Shown here piece after piece: positions 37,455 through 47,345 of a DNA stretch of 52,500 bases. Under the pieces are notes generated by a model, which was not told the DNA's origin, ran no database searches, and worked only from the letters and a program-made list of their open reading frames with translations. The translations under genes were made by a program, and so were the position numbers. Origin of the DNA: Paenibacillus aceti (GTDB lineage Bacteria; Bacillota; Bacilli; Paenibacillales; Paenibacillaceae); the NCBI RefSeq assembly GCF_003614185.1, contig NZ_KZ987724.1, positions 4,357,482 through 4,409,981 on the forward strand, written 5' to 3'. Position 1 is the first letter of the stretch. The number at the start of each line of letters is the position of its first letter.

Positions 37455-37497
37455 AAAAGTGCCCCGACTTTGTTCGGGTGTCACTTTTTTGTTTTTT
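37455..37497 (+). terminator. Terminator in the pyrG leader (attenuator), also after rpoE
   Basis: AAAAGTG and CCCGA pair with TCGGG and CACTTTT, followed by TTTTTTG and further Ts. It lies between the G-tract start (37387) and the pyrG start (37604). Its 5' arm contains CCCC, able to pair with an extended G tract. Confidence 0.75.
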
Positions 37498-37576
37498 TAT
37501 GCCCATTTGGCTATGTTTTTAAGCTGAATGGGTTACGCTATATTGATCTATAGTCGCCAGAGATTGACAGTAATGA

Positions 37577-39205
<1,629 letters not shown>

Positions 39206-39310
39206 TCGTTTTACCTTTGTTTAACCCGGTTTAACCCATTGATTCCATACGATCCACCTGGCCAAAATTCGCAACCGATGATTTTTATAGTATCTTTTTT
39301 CCAATTTAGA

Positions 39311-39335
39311 AGGGAAATTCATATTTGAAGCGAAT
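39311..39335 (+). promoter_or_regulatory. Possible sigma-H promoter of spo0F
   Basis: AGGGAAAT (39311-39318) and CGAAT (39331-39335), 12 bases apart, resemble sigma-H elements (AGGAWWT and GAAT). B. subtilis spo0F has a sigma-H promoter. No Spo0A box is visible nearby. Confidence 0.4.
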
Positions 39336-39380
39336 ATAGCCAAACAGAACGAAATGGGTGGATCGTAGGAGGTCTGTTTT

Positions 39381-39758
39381 GTGGATGATAAGAAGGTATT
39401 GATTGTTGATGATCAGAATGGTATCCGCATCTTGCTGATGGAAGTCTTCAGCAGTGAGGGATACACGACGTTTCAAGCACCAAATGGCAAAATAGCCTTG
39501 GAGATTGTACGTGCTGAGTCGCCAGACCTGGTTCTGCTAGACATGAAGATTCCGGGAATGGACGGACTTGAGATTCTGAAGCATATCAAGGAGGCTAACC
39601 CTGAGATCAAGGTGATCATGATGACGGCCTATGGCGAACTCGACATGATCAAGGAAGCGACTGAGCTCGGCGCACTAATGCACTTCACCAAACCTTTTGA
39701 CATCGATGAGATTCGTACGGCAGTGAATATGCACCTGAAGGGCGGAGCCGTCCTTTAG
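39381..39758 (+). CDS. spo0F: Sporulation phosphorelay response regulator Spo0F
   Basis: A single receiver domain of 125 residues that accepts phosphate from sporulation kinases and passes it to Spo0B. The acidic pocket is Asp10/Asp11 (LIVDDQNG), the phosphorylation site Asp54 ([12 protein letters not shown]), with Thr in [11 protein letters not shown] and Lys in [12 protein letters not shown]. The sequence around QNGIRILL and [13 protein letters not shown] is nearly that of B. subtilis Spo0F. GTG start after TAGGAGG. The kinase at 13.7 kb is a possible donor. Confidence 0.96.
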   Translation: MDDKKVLIVDDQNGIRILLMEVFSSEGYTTFQAPNGKIALEIVRAESPDLVLLDMKIPGMDGLEILKHIKEANPEIKVIMMTAYGELDMIKEATELGALMHFTKPFDIDEIRTAVNMHLKGGAVL

Positions 39759-39764
39759 GAATCG

Positions 39765-39801
39765 GAAGGAACCTCGGGGGAGACTGGAGCGGGGTTCCTT
39801 C
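39765..39801 (+). terminator. Probable spo0F terminator
   Basis: GAAGGAACC and GGTTCCTTC form a perfect 9-bp stem just after spo0F; the T run is poor. Confidence 0.55.
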
Positions 39802-39887
39802 TGCTATTCCGTCCAACTACACCATTATTTACATGATTATTTCCGTATTTTATACACAAAAGCATGAATAGTATTTTTGCCCCGATG

Positions 39888-39896
39888 TGGTATAAT
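39888..39896 (+). promoter_or_regulatory. Extended -10 promoter of fbaA
   Basis: TGG-TATAAT is an extended -10; there is no good -35. It lies 64 bases before fbaA. Confidence 0.55.
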
Positions 39897-39959
39897 AAAG
39901 CATGTGTGAATGTCGGCTAGAAATCTAGATAATCCAACATCCTTAGGAGGATTGAAACC

Positions 39960-40814
39960 ATGCCATTAGTATCAATGACTGACATGTTGAACAAAGCGCT
40001 TGAGGGTAAGTATGCGGTAGGTCAATTTAACATCAACAACCTCGAGTGGACTCAAGGAATTCTCGCTGCTGCCGAAGAAGAGAAATCTCCGGTAATTCTG
40101 GGTGTATCCGAAGGTGCAGCTCGTCATATGAGCGGCTTCTATACCGTTGTTAAGATGGTAGAAGGCCTTATTCATGACATGAAAATTACGGTTCCAGTTG
40201 CGATCCATCTGGACCATGGTTCCAGCTTTGATAAATGTAAAGAAGCCATCGATGCTGGCTTTACTTCCGTTATGATCGACGGTTCCCATCATCCAATTGA
40301 CGAGAACATCGCTATGACGAAGAAAGTAGTAGAATATGCTCATGCTAAAGGCGTGTCTGTCGAAGCTGAAGTAGGTACAGTTGGCGGACAAGAGGATGAC
40401 GTGATCGGCGGCATCCAATATGCGGACACTCAAGAGTGCATTCGTATCGTTAATGAAGCAGGCATCGATACTCTTGCTCCTGCTCTTGGTTCTGTGCATG
40501 GACCTTACCATGGCGAGCCTAACCTTGGCTTCAAGGAAATGGAAGAAATCCGTGATGCAGTGAAGCTTCCGCTCGTTCTTCATGGCGGTACAGGCATTCC
40601 TACACATGATATCCAAAGAGCAATCTCTCTCGGTACTTCGAAGATCAATGTAAATACTGAGAACCAAATTTCCTTCACGAAGAAGGTTCGTGAAGTTCTG
40701 GCTGCAAAACCGGACGTATACGATCCTCGTAAATATATGGTTCCAGGCCGTGACGAAATCAAAGCTACGGTGGTTGGCAAGATCCGTGAATTCGGTTCTA
40801 GCAACAAAGCGTAA
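39960..40814 (+). CDS. fbaA: Class II fructose-1,6-bisphosphate aldolase
   Basis: Zinc-dependent aldolase of glycolysis and gluconeogenesis, cleaving fructose 1,6-bisphosphate to dihydroxyacetone phosphate and glyceraldehyde 3-phosphate. 284 residues. Zinc and substrate residues are in [25 protein letters not shown] and [22 protein letters not shown] precedes the ATG. Alternative members of the family act on tagatose bisphosphate, but position after spo0F supports fbaA. Confidence 0.96.
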   Translation: MPLVSMTDMLNKALEGKYAVGQFNINNLEWTQGILAAAEEEKSPVILGVSEGAARHMSGFYTVVKMVEGLIHDMKITVPVAIHLDHGSSFDKCKEAIDAGFTSVMIDGSHHPIDENIAMTKKVVEYAHAKGVSVEAEVGTVGGQEDDVIGGIQYADTQECIRIVNEAGIDTLAPALGSVHGPYHGEPNLGFKEMEEIRDAVKLPLVLHGGTGIPTHDIQRAISLGTSKINVNTENQISFTKKVREVLAAKPDVYDPRKYMVPGRDEIKATVVGKIREFGSSNKA

Positions 40815-40885
40815 CTTTCGCTCTAAATAGAGCAGCTTCGGCACTGTAATTGCTGTAATTATAGATAGCCTTTTGTTTACAAATA

Positions 40886-40912
40886 GGACAGCCTTTGACA
40901 TGAAGGCTGTCC
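40886..40912 (+). other. Hairpin downstream of fbaA
   Basis: GGACAGCC-N11-GGCTGTCC is a perfect 8-bp stem without a T run; it may be a weak terminator or a 3' stabiliser of the abundant fbaA message. Confidence 0.5.
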
Positions 40913-41033
40913 GGTCATATATATGGAAGTGAAGAGTACACCGCCTTGTCGGTGTCTTTCCATTTCCACTACTTATTATGTGGGGGCGATATTGTCGTCT
41001 CGCTTGCAAATACGTGGGGGGACCCTTAAACTT

Positions 41034-42287
41034 ATGGAGAAATTAATGATTAGCGGCGGACGCCCGTTGCGCGGTACGGTTTCGATCAGCGGGGCCAAGA
41101 ACAGTGCGATTGCTTTGATTCCGGCTGCGTTGTTGGCAGAATCCGAAGTCGTGTTGGACAACTTGCCGCATTTAAGTGATGTTGCGGTCTATTCAGCAAT
41201 TTTGGAGGAGCTAGGTGCCCGCGTATCGTGGGAAGGGAATCATATGAAGATAGACCCTTCTAATGTAGTATCCATTCCCATGCCTAATGGACCTGTTAAG
41301 AAGCTCCGGGCTTCCTATTACTTAATGGGTGCTTTACTTGGAAGATTTCATGAGGCAACGATCGGTTTGCCAGGAGGCTGTAACTTTGAGCCTCGCCCAA
41401 TTGATCAGCATATCAAAGGATTTGAGGCGCTTGGCGCTACGGTCACGAATGAACACGGTTCCATACATTTATACGCCAAAGAGCTGCGAGGAGCCAAGAT
41501 TTATTTGGATGTCAGCAGCGTAGGTGCGACCATTAATATTATGCTGGCGGCCACTCGGGCCAAAGGCTCTACAATTATCGAAAATGCGGCCAAAGAGCCT
41601 GAAATTATAGATGTAGCTACTTTGTTGAATTCCATGGGTGCAAGTATTAAGGGGGCCGGAACGGAGACGATCCGGATTGAGGGCGTGACCAAGCTGAAGG
41701 GCTGCCGTCACTCTATTATTCCAGACCGTATTCAAGCGGGGACATATATGATTGCGGCGGCGGCTACGCGCGGTGACGTAGTAATCGATGGAGTTATACC
41801 CAAGCATCTGGAGGCACTTACTGCTAAATTGATAGAGATGGGTGTAGGTGTAGAAGAATTAGATGAGTCCATCCGCGTTACCGGCTCTGATAAATATGAG
41901 CATGTAGACGTCAAAGCACTTGTATATCCGGGCTTTCCTACAGATTTACAGTCGCCGATGACGAGTTTGCTTACACAGGCCGAGGGGGTCAGTGTACTGA
42001 GCGATTTCGTATACAGTAATCGGTTCAAGCATGTGCCGGAGCTGGTGCGAATGGGAGCTAAGATCCGCGTAGAGGGCCGCTCGGCGGTGATCGAGGGCGG
42101 GCCGCTTAATGCGGCGAAGGTGAAGGCTTCAGATTTACGTGCCGGTGCTGCCTTGGTGATCGCCGGACTAACAGTTAGAGAGGGAATTACCGAAGTATCA
42201 GGTGTAGAGTATATCGACCGCGGCTATGATAATCTGGTCACGAATCTCCGCTCTCTAGGGGCTGATGTGTGGCGGCAGGTGGAATAA
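41034..42287 (+). CDS. murAB: UDP-N-acetylglucosamine 1-carboxyvinyltransferase, second isozyme
   Basis: First committed enzyme of peptidoglycan synthesis; adds enolpyruvate from PEP to UDP-GlcNAc. 417 residues beginning MEKLMISGG. The fosfomycin-target Cys116 is in [58 protein letters not shown] and [11 protein letters not shown] are typical. Position between fbaA and rho is that of B. subtilis murAB (murZ), so this is the second MurA rather than the primary one. The ATG has GGGGGGA about 11 bases upstream; a downstream ATG (41046) is an alternative. Confidence 0.95.
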   Translation: MEKLMISGGRPLRGTVSISGAKNSAIALIPAALLAESEVVLDNLPHLSDVAVYSAILEELGARVSWEGNHMKIDPSNVVSIPMPNGPVKKLRASYYLMGALLGRFHEATIGLPGGCNFEPRPIDQHIKGFEALGATVTNEHGSIHLYAKELRGAKIYLDVSSVGATINIMLAATRAKGSTIIENAAKEPEIIDVATLLNSMGASIKGAGTETIRIEGVTKLKGCRHSIIPDRIQAGTYMIAAAATRGDVVIDGVIPKHLEALTAKLIEMGVGVEELDESIRVTGSDKYEHVDVKALVYPGFPTDLQSPMTSLLTQAEGVSVLSDFVYSNRFKHVPELVRMGAKIRVEGRSAVIEGGPLNAAKVKASDLRAGAALVIAGLTVREGITEVSGVEYIDRGYDNLVTNLRSLGADVWRQVE

Positions 42288-42311
42288 GTCCTGCCTGCCC
42301 CTGCATAAGTT

Positions 42312-42325
42312 TCCTGTAAACAGGA
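42312..42325. promoter_or_regulatory. 14-bp palindrome upstream of rho
   Basis: TCCTGT-AA-ACAGGA is a perfect palindrome placed just before a -10-like TATACT (42331-42336), so it may be an operator for rho or part of its leader. No protein is suggested by the sequence. Confidence 0.3.
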
Positions 42326-42416
42326 GATAATATACTATGGCTTAACGAACAATGCTCTCATAGATTTAATCAAAGATATGATAGTAAATGATTAAAATTG
42401 AATAGGTGGTTTTTAC

Positions 42417-43751
42417 ATGGATCTTCAAATTGCCGACTTGGAAGGGATGAAGCTGACGGAGCTGTACAAGCTGGCCAAACAGTATCAGATTCCTTATTAC
42501 GGCCAATTAAAAAAGAAAGAATTGATTTTTGCTATTTTAAGAGCTCAGGCAGAGCAGAGCGGACTCATGTTCATGGAAGGTGTGCTTGAGATTCTGCCGG
42601 AAGGCTACGGTTTTCTTCGGCCGATTAACTATTTGCCGAGTACGGAGGATATATATATATCCGCCTCACAGATTCGTAAGTTCGACTTGAGAACGGGTGA
42701 TCTGGTCTCTGGTAAATGTAGAGCACCGAAGGAGAACGAACGTTATTTTGGGTTGCTGCAGGTAAATGCCGTTAATGGTGAGAATCCTAACATCGCTGCC
42801 GAGCGCTTGCATTTTCCGGCACTTACTCCACTCTACCCACAGGAAAAAATCGTACTTGAAACATCCCCAACCCATTTATCCACTCGAATTATGGATTTGC
42901 TCGCTCCCGTTGGTCTTGGCCAGCGTGGTTTGATCGTTGCGCCGCCGAAAGCCGGGAAAACATTATTGCTTAAAGAAATTGCCCACAGCATTTCCACGAA
43001 TTATCCAGAGGTTGAGCTATTCGTACTTTTGATCGATGAACGTCCAGAGGAAGTCACGGACATGCAGCGCTCGGTGAAGGGTGAAGTGATCGCTTCAACT
43101 TTTGACGAGTTGCCTGAGAATCATATCAAAGTGGCTGAATTAGTGCTGCAGCGCGCTTTACGGTTGGTGGAGCATAAGAAGGATGTCGTTATTTTATTGG
43201 ATAGTATTACTCGGTTGGCACGGGCTTATAACCTCGTTGTACCGCCATCAGGCCGGACATTAAGCGGAGGTATCGATCCTGCGGCCTTCCATCGTCCTAA
43301 GCGCTTCTTCGGCTCAGCTCGTAATGTGGAAGAAGGGGGTAGCCTGACTATCCTGGCAACTGCGCTGGTAGATACCGGCTCCCGTATGGATGATATTATC
43401 TATGAGGAATTTAAAGGGACAGGCAATATGGAGCTGCATCTTGACCGCAAGCTGGCGGAGAGAAGGATATTCCCGGCGATCGATATTCGCCGCTCCGGTA
43501 CACGGCGTGAAGAGGTGCTGCTGAGTAAGGAAGAGCTGGATACGATCTGGGCGATCCGTAAGAATATGAATGATTCTTATGATTTCGTAGAAGGATTCCT
43601 GAAGAAATTGCGTGATTCTAAGACCAATCAAGAGTTCCTCGCTTCATTTGATGTGTCGGCGAACAATACATCGTCTGGAGGGACAAGCGCCCGTCGTTCC
43701 GTGCGCAGTGGAGCTCAAGCGTCTGGCTCAGGGTCCAATTCTGGGTCCTAG
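42417..43751 (+). CDS. rho: Transcription termination factor Rho
   Basis: Hexameric RNA-dependent ATPase that ends untranslated transcripts. 444 residues: N-terminal helix bundle, OSB RNA-binding domain ([13 protein letters not shown]...[18 protein letters not shown]), Walker [16 protein letters not shown], Walker [18 protein letters not shown]-loop and R-loop region [22 protein letters not shown] Ser/Gly-rich tail of about 28 residues follows the core. TAGGTGG lies before the ATG. In Bacilli Rho also affects sporulation and motility switches, which fits the neighbourhood only by inference. Confidence 0.97.
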   Translation: MDLQIADLEGMKLTELYKLAKQYQIPYYGQLKKKELIFAILRAQAEQSGLMFMEGVLEILPEGYGFLRPINYLPSTEDIYISASQIRKFDLRTGDLVSGKCRAPKENERYFGLLQVNAVNGENPNIAAERLHFPALTPLYPQEKIVLETSPTHLSTRIMDLLAPVGLGQRGLIVAPPKAGKTLLLKEIAHSISTNYPEVELFVLLIDERPEEVTDMQRSVKGEVIASTFDELPENHIKVAELVLQRALRLVEHKKDVVILLDSITRLARAYNLVVPPSGRTLSGGIDPAAFHRPKRFFGSARNVEEGGSLTILATALVDTGSRMDDIIYEEFKGTGNMELHLDRKLAERRIFPAIDIRRSGTRREEVLLSKEELDTIWAIRKNMNDSYDFVEGFLKKLRDSKTNQEFLASFDVSANNTSSGGTSARRSVRSGAQASGSGSNSGS

Positions 43752-43779
43752 CAACAGATTTTCTGAAGAGGAGAACATC

Positions 43780-45048
43780 ATGTATTTAGTATATGCTGAT
43801 TCACAAGGACAGGTATATGATCATCCGTCATTGTATGGCCTGGCTCGCAGCGCCGATATGATCGTTGAGATTATGGAGGATGAATTGATTCCGCTGCCAG
43901 AAGGGGCTACATTAGTAGGTCTTCCATGTACACGCCCGATTGGCATGGACCCCGATACCGGGGAAATGATGCCAGTTCAGGGGGATGTACAAGCGGTGGG
44001 GGCTTTGCTGCCGCAAGGTTATACGAGACTATGTCTGCCTGGCTATGTGAAGACAGATCAAGAGTACAAGCTTCCGCTATTTGGCTATTCGGCGGTAGTG
44101 TGGCAGGATGGGCAGTTCTACGTGACGGCCCGGCAATCAGACGATCCTGAGAAATGGAATCCGCTGAATTGTGATCCGCTTACGCTGAAGGATAATGTGA
44201 AGGCGCTAAAATCGAAGTACCCTGATAATCGTCTCTATGAGCATCTCTCAAATTGTGCTCTGGGATATGAGTGCTTGACGGCCTCCAATACTTTTCTGAA
44301 TCGTTGGGAAGGGGCGGTGCCGGTCTCCTATTCCTGTAATGCTGGCTGCTTTGGCTGTATTTCAGAGCAGCCGGATGATAGCGGATTTGTCTCCCCGCAG
44401 ACACGGATGAATTTCCGCCCGCGAGTAGATGAATTGGTGGAGATTATGCTAGAGCACCTGAAGACCCCGGAATCGATTATTAGCTTCGGACAGGGCTGTG
44501 AAGGAGAACCGTCCACACAGGCCAAGCTGATCATTGAGGCGATCCGTGAAGTTCGGCGCCAGACGGATATGGGGTATATTAACATTAACACCAATGCGGG
44601 GTTGTCCGATCATATCCGCGGCATCGTCGATGCCGGACTTGATCTGATGCGCGTTAGTACGATCAGCGCGCTGGATGATCATTATAATGCATACTATAGG
44701 CCGCGCGGTTATACACTAGCCAATGTGGAGAAGTCGCTTAAATATGCGGCTGATCAAGGGGTGTATACTTCGATTAACTATTTGATCTTCCCTGGAGTAA
44801 CCGACCGGGAGGAAGAGATCGAGGCGATGGTCGAACTCGCCCGCCGTACGGACTTGAAGCTGATCCAGCTGCGGAATTTGAATATTGATCCCGAGAGCTA
44901 TTTAGAGCTTATCCCAGAAGCTAAGGGTGAAGTTCTTGGGATGAAGCAAGCGATTGAGATCTTCCAGGCGGAGCTTCCTGATGTTGTCATCGGCTCCTAT
45001 ACCCATGTGCCTCCAGCGGAATTAGCCCGTGTGAAGGTCAGATGGTAA
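43780..45048 (+). CDS. Radical SAM protein of unknown substrate
   Basis: A 422-residue protein with the iron-sulfur motif CNAGCFGC (Cys186, Cys190, Cys193; CX3CX2C) in the middle of the chain, preceded by a 180-residue N-terminal domain without known motif. After the cluster, FGQGCEGEPSTQAKLIIEAI and NINTNAGLSDHIRGIVDAGLDLMRVSTIS follow the radical SAM barrel; INYLIFPGVTDREEEIE belongs to the end of it. GAAGAGGAG precedes the ATG, and the gene begins 28 bases after rho on the same strand, before rpmE. Peptide or RNA modification is possible, but no substrate can be assigned. Confidence 0.88.
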   Translation: MYLVYADSQGQVYDHPSLYGLARSADMIVEIMEDELIPLPEGATLVGLPCTRPIGMDPDTGEMMPVQGDVQAVGALLPQGYTRLCLPGYVKTDQEYKLPLFGYSAVVWQDGQFYVTARQSDDPEKWNPLNCDPLTLKDNVKALKSKYPDNRLYEHLSNCALGYECLTASNTFLNRWEGAVPVSYSCNAGCFGCISEQPDDSGFVSPQTRMNFRPRVDELVEIMLEHLKTPESIISFGQGCEGEPSTQAKLIIEAIREVRRQTDMGYININTNAGLSDHIRGIVDAGLDLMRVSTISALDDHYNAYYRPRGYTLANVEKSLKYAADQGVYTSINYLIFPGVTDREEEIEAMVELARRTDLKLIQLRNLNIDPESYLELIPEAKGEVLGMKQAIEIFQAELPDVVIGSYTHVPPAELARVKVRW

Positions 45049-45064
45049 TTCACATTTATTGTGA

Positions 45065-45093
45065 TTGCATAGTGTTCTGCGGCGTGCTATAAT
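45065..45093 (+). promoter_or_regulatory. Promoter of rpmE
   Basis: TTGCAT (45065-45070), 17-base spacer, TATAAT (45088-45093). Confidence 0.7.
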
Positions 45094-45155
45094 TTTTTTG
45101 TTGCCATTATAACTCTGTACACGCATGAGGTGCAGGGCGGAAAGAGGTGAAAGTC

Positions 45156-45353
45156 ATGAACGAAGCGATTCAACCAAAATATCACGTGACTACGGTAACT
45201 TGCGCTTGCGGTAATACGTTTGAAACGGGTTCCGTAAAACAAGATCTGCGTGTTGAAATTTGCTCCAACTGCCATCCATTCTTCACAGGTAAACAAAAAT
45301 TTGTGGATGCTGGTGGTCGTGTGGATAAATTCAAAAAGAAATACGGCTTGTAA
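45156..45353 (+). CDS. rpmE: Large ribosomal subunit protein bL31, zinc-binding form
   Basis: A 65-residue bL31 with all four zinc ligands: Cys16 and Cys18 (TCACGN), Cys36 and Cys39 (CSNCHPFF), the C+ form used under zinc sufficiency. It ends [15 protein letters not shown] 45156 follows AAAGAGGTGA; an in-frame GTG three codons earlier is less likely. A zinc-free paralogue would be expected elsewhere if the cell responds to zinc limitation. Confidence 0.96.
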   Translation: MNEAIQPKYHVTTVTCACGNTFETGSVKQDLRVEICSNCHPFFTGKQKFVDAGGRVDKFKKKYGL

Positions 45354-45388
45354 GAGTGAAGCTGCTTAGCAGCGAATTGCATAAATGC

Positions 45389-45424
45389 AAAATCCCCTGT
45401 CTATTATGGACGGGGGATTTTTTT
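45389..45424 (+). terminator. rpmE terminator
   Basis: AATCCCCTGTC and GACGGGGGATT form the stem, followed by TTTTTTT. Confidence 0.9.
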
Positions 45425-45461
45425 ATCGCATTTTTTATCGTATATTTTTTATCGTATAAGA

Positions 45462-46721
45462 TTATGATTTGAATTCAACGGTATCATAGAATGTATTCCA
45501 TTCATTCTTGCTGATAATACCAAGCCGCCAGATGGCGATCCCCTTCAGATTATAGCGTTTAGCAAGTCCGATCAAGGTGCTGATAGAGTTCTCATCTTCA
45601 TTATCCATATTCAAGCCAAGAATCAGCTTGGATGGATCAGTTTCCTTCAGGGCCAGCGTGATCGCCTCGTTCACCTTATCGACAGGCTCTGGGCGCTTGG
45701 AGCTGCCGCCCTCATAATTGTAAGCCATGATGACGAGTTCATCGGCCAGTTGACCGAGCGCCTTATAATCGTATCCTTTATAGGAAGAGTTAAGCGGATG
45801 CAGGGCCAAGGATAGCTTCAGGTCTGCTGCCTTCGTAGCCGCGGCGAGTTCCTTGACGAAGGCGTTGAAGGATGCACGGGTTAATTCCTTGTCCGTCGTC
45901 AGTCCCAACCCTTCGAAATCAAGCATGATTCCCTGGAATGGATAGTCTGTTGCCGCTTTGACCATATCAGCTATCGCCTGTTCTCTATAGGATTGATCCT
46001 CAATGATCTTCGTCAGCTCTCCCTTTGCGTCACTGGAATAGACCATTAAGTAAGGGGTCGTATTCGCTTCGGCCGCATTGCGGACCAGAACTTCAGGAGT
46101 TATATCGCCTGCTGCTGGAGGAAGCTGGAACACTTTCCCGTTCGTGGTGAACTTTCCACTCTCATCGATTCTGCTCCAGCCATAAGAGATGGCGCTGAAG
46201 TCAGGGACCGCTTCTACATCAGAGAAGGAAGAGATCGCATAGAAGCCCAGTGTATACATCTTCTTCGGTGGTGAAGTAAGTGAGACTGTACGGGTGGCCT
46301 GATCCCAGCCTACTTTAGCTCCGAATTGCTGACTGAAGAAGCTGAGTGGAATCAATGTGCTGCCCTTCTGTGATATAGGTGCTACATCAAGCTTGACAGC
46401 AGAGCCATTTACAATGGCTTCCGACTGATTCAGTGTCAGCTTAACGTCGATCTTCTGCTCGCCTTCCCCTTTTACCGCCGTAATTGTCTTCTCTGCCTGA
46501 TTCCAGGTAACCTCAATACCCAACGCCTGGGAGATAGGGCGGAAAGGCACCATAGTCGTTCCTTTGATCATGACAATTTCACCAGGGATCGACAGTGGGT
46601 AATTGTCGAGCATAATCTTAATCGGAACCGCCGCGTCCGCTTTTGCTGGATACGAGCCTGATAGACCTGCCGCGAAAATAGATACTGCTAATATAAGTGA
46701 TCCGAACCTTTTCAGTTTCAA
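45462..46721 (-). CDS. Secreted stalk-domain plus GH18-type glycosidase
   Basis: A 419-residue exported protein: signal peptide to about KADAA (residue 31), two copper-amine-oxidase-N-like stalk repeats (MVPFRPISQALGIEVTWNQ and LIPLSFFSQQFGAKVGWDQ, residues about 35-150), then a GH18 barrel with the catalytic strand GIMLDFEGL (Asp and Glu present) and LVIMAYNYEGGSS. GH18 proteins of this type include spore-cortex glucosaminidases such as YaaH/SleL. TTG start after AGGAGGAA. In B. subtilis yaaH lies close to tadA and the SRP RNA gene; this GH18 gene next to SRP RNA could be its counterpart with stalk repeats in place of LysM, which is inference. Confidence 0.85.
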   Translation of the reverse strand: MKLKRFGSLILAVSIFAAGLSGSYPAKADAAVPIKIMLDNYPLSIPGEIVMIKGTTMVPFRPISQALGIEVTWNQAEKTITAVKGEGEQKIDVKLTLNQSEAIVNGSAVKLDVAPISQKGSTLIPLSFFSQQFGAKVGWDQATRTVSLTSPPKKMYTLGFYAISSFSDVEAVPDFSAISYGWSRIDESGKFTTNGKVFQLPPAAGDITPEVLVRNAAEANTTPYLMVYSSDAKGELTKIIEDQSYREQAIADMVKAATDYPFQGIMLDFEGLGLTTDKELTRASFNAFVKELAAATKAADLKLSLALHPLNSSYKGYDYKALGQLADELVIMAYNYEGGSSKRPEPVDKVNEAITLALKETDPSKLILGLNMDNEDENSISTLIGLAKRYNLKGIAIWRLGIISKNEWNTFYDTVEFKS

Positions 46722-46870
46722 CCTAAGTTCCTCCTTTTACCCCATTTCAATGAAAGATACACTCTATAAATATATCAATAATTTCCTGGAATTGATAGTT
46801 TCATAGATAGAGCTTATGGGCATCGAACCTAAGGTTAGAGCTGGGGGAAGAGCCAAGTTTTGCTCCCAGG

Positions 46871-46899
46871 TTGCAATTTAGAAACTCATGAGATATACT
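46871..46899 (+). promoter_or_regulatory. Promoter of the SRP RNA gene
   Basis: TTGCAA (46871-46876), 17-base spacer, TATACT (46894-46899). The primary transcript would start near 46906 and be trimmed. Confidence 0.65.
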
Positions 46900-46925
46900 T
46901 AATTTCACCGTGCTAGATGGGGAGG

Positions 46926-47178
46926 TAGCGGTGCCCTGTAACTCGCAATCCGCTATAGCGAGATTGAATTCCTGTTAGAGGTCTTGTCGATGTGAGGTCT
47001 GGTCTTTATGGCAGACGTTGACGGACGGGTCCTCCGCAATGAGTACCTGTGAACCTGGTCAGGTCCGGAAGGAAGCAGCCATAAGCAGTTTCACTCATGT
47101 GCCGGAGGAGTGCCTGTCTCGAGTCATGCTGTAAAGGTGCCGCTTGGATCGCAATGATCGATAACAGGTGCACGGCTA
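46926..47178 (+). ncRNA. scr: Signal recognition particle RNA, large form with Alu domain
   Basis: The conserved S-domain tip is visible: CCTGGTCAGGTCCGGAAGG with GAAGCAGCC after it (about 47051-47083). The 5' and 3' ends pair: TAGCGGTGC...CCTGT with ACAGG...GCACGGCTA. The length of about 253 bases is that of the Bacillus scRNA type rather than the small 4.5S form. It scaffolds Ffh for membrane targeting. It precedes dnaX, as in B. subtilis. Ends are set by pairing and are approximate. Confidence 0.93.
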
Positions 47179-47193
47179 CATATTTAATAAGAA

Positions 47194-47226
47194 TACATCT
47201 TTGTCTTGGGACAGAGATGTTTTTTT
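47194..47226 (+). terminator. SRP RNA terminator
   Basis: ACATCTTTGTC pairs with GACAGAGATGT (one wobble), followed by TTTTTT. Confidence 0.9.
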
Positions 47227-47345
47227 ATGGGTTGTTTTTGTGGATTAGTTATATGGATTAGAATAGAAGTTTTTCTGTCCACTTGAGTATAGTATAATAA
47301 GGGGGCGGCCATGAGCCGCTCTAGGGAAAGAAAGAAGGTGCCGCA

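Noticed and set aside
39850-39858. TTATACACA, a one-mismatch DnaA box before fbaA
   Set aside because: A single imperfect box is expected by chance, unlike the cluster at 13.5 kb.
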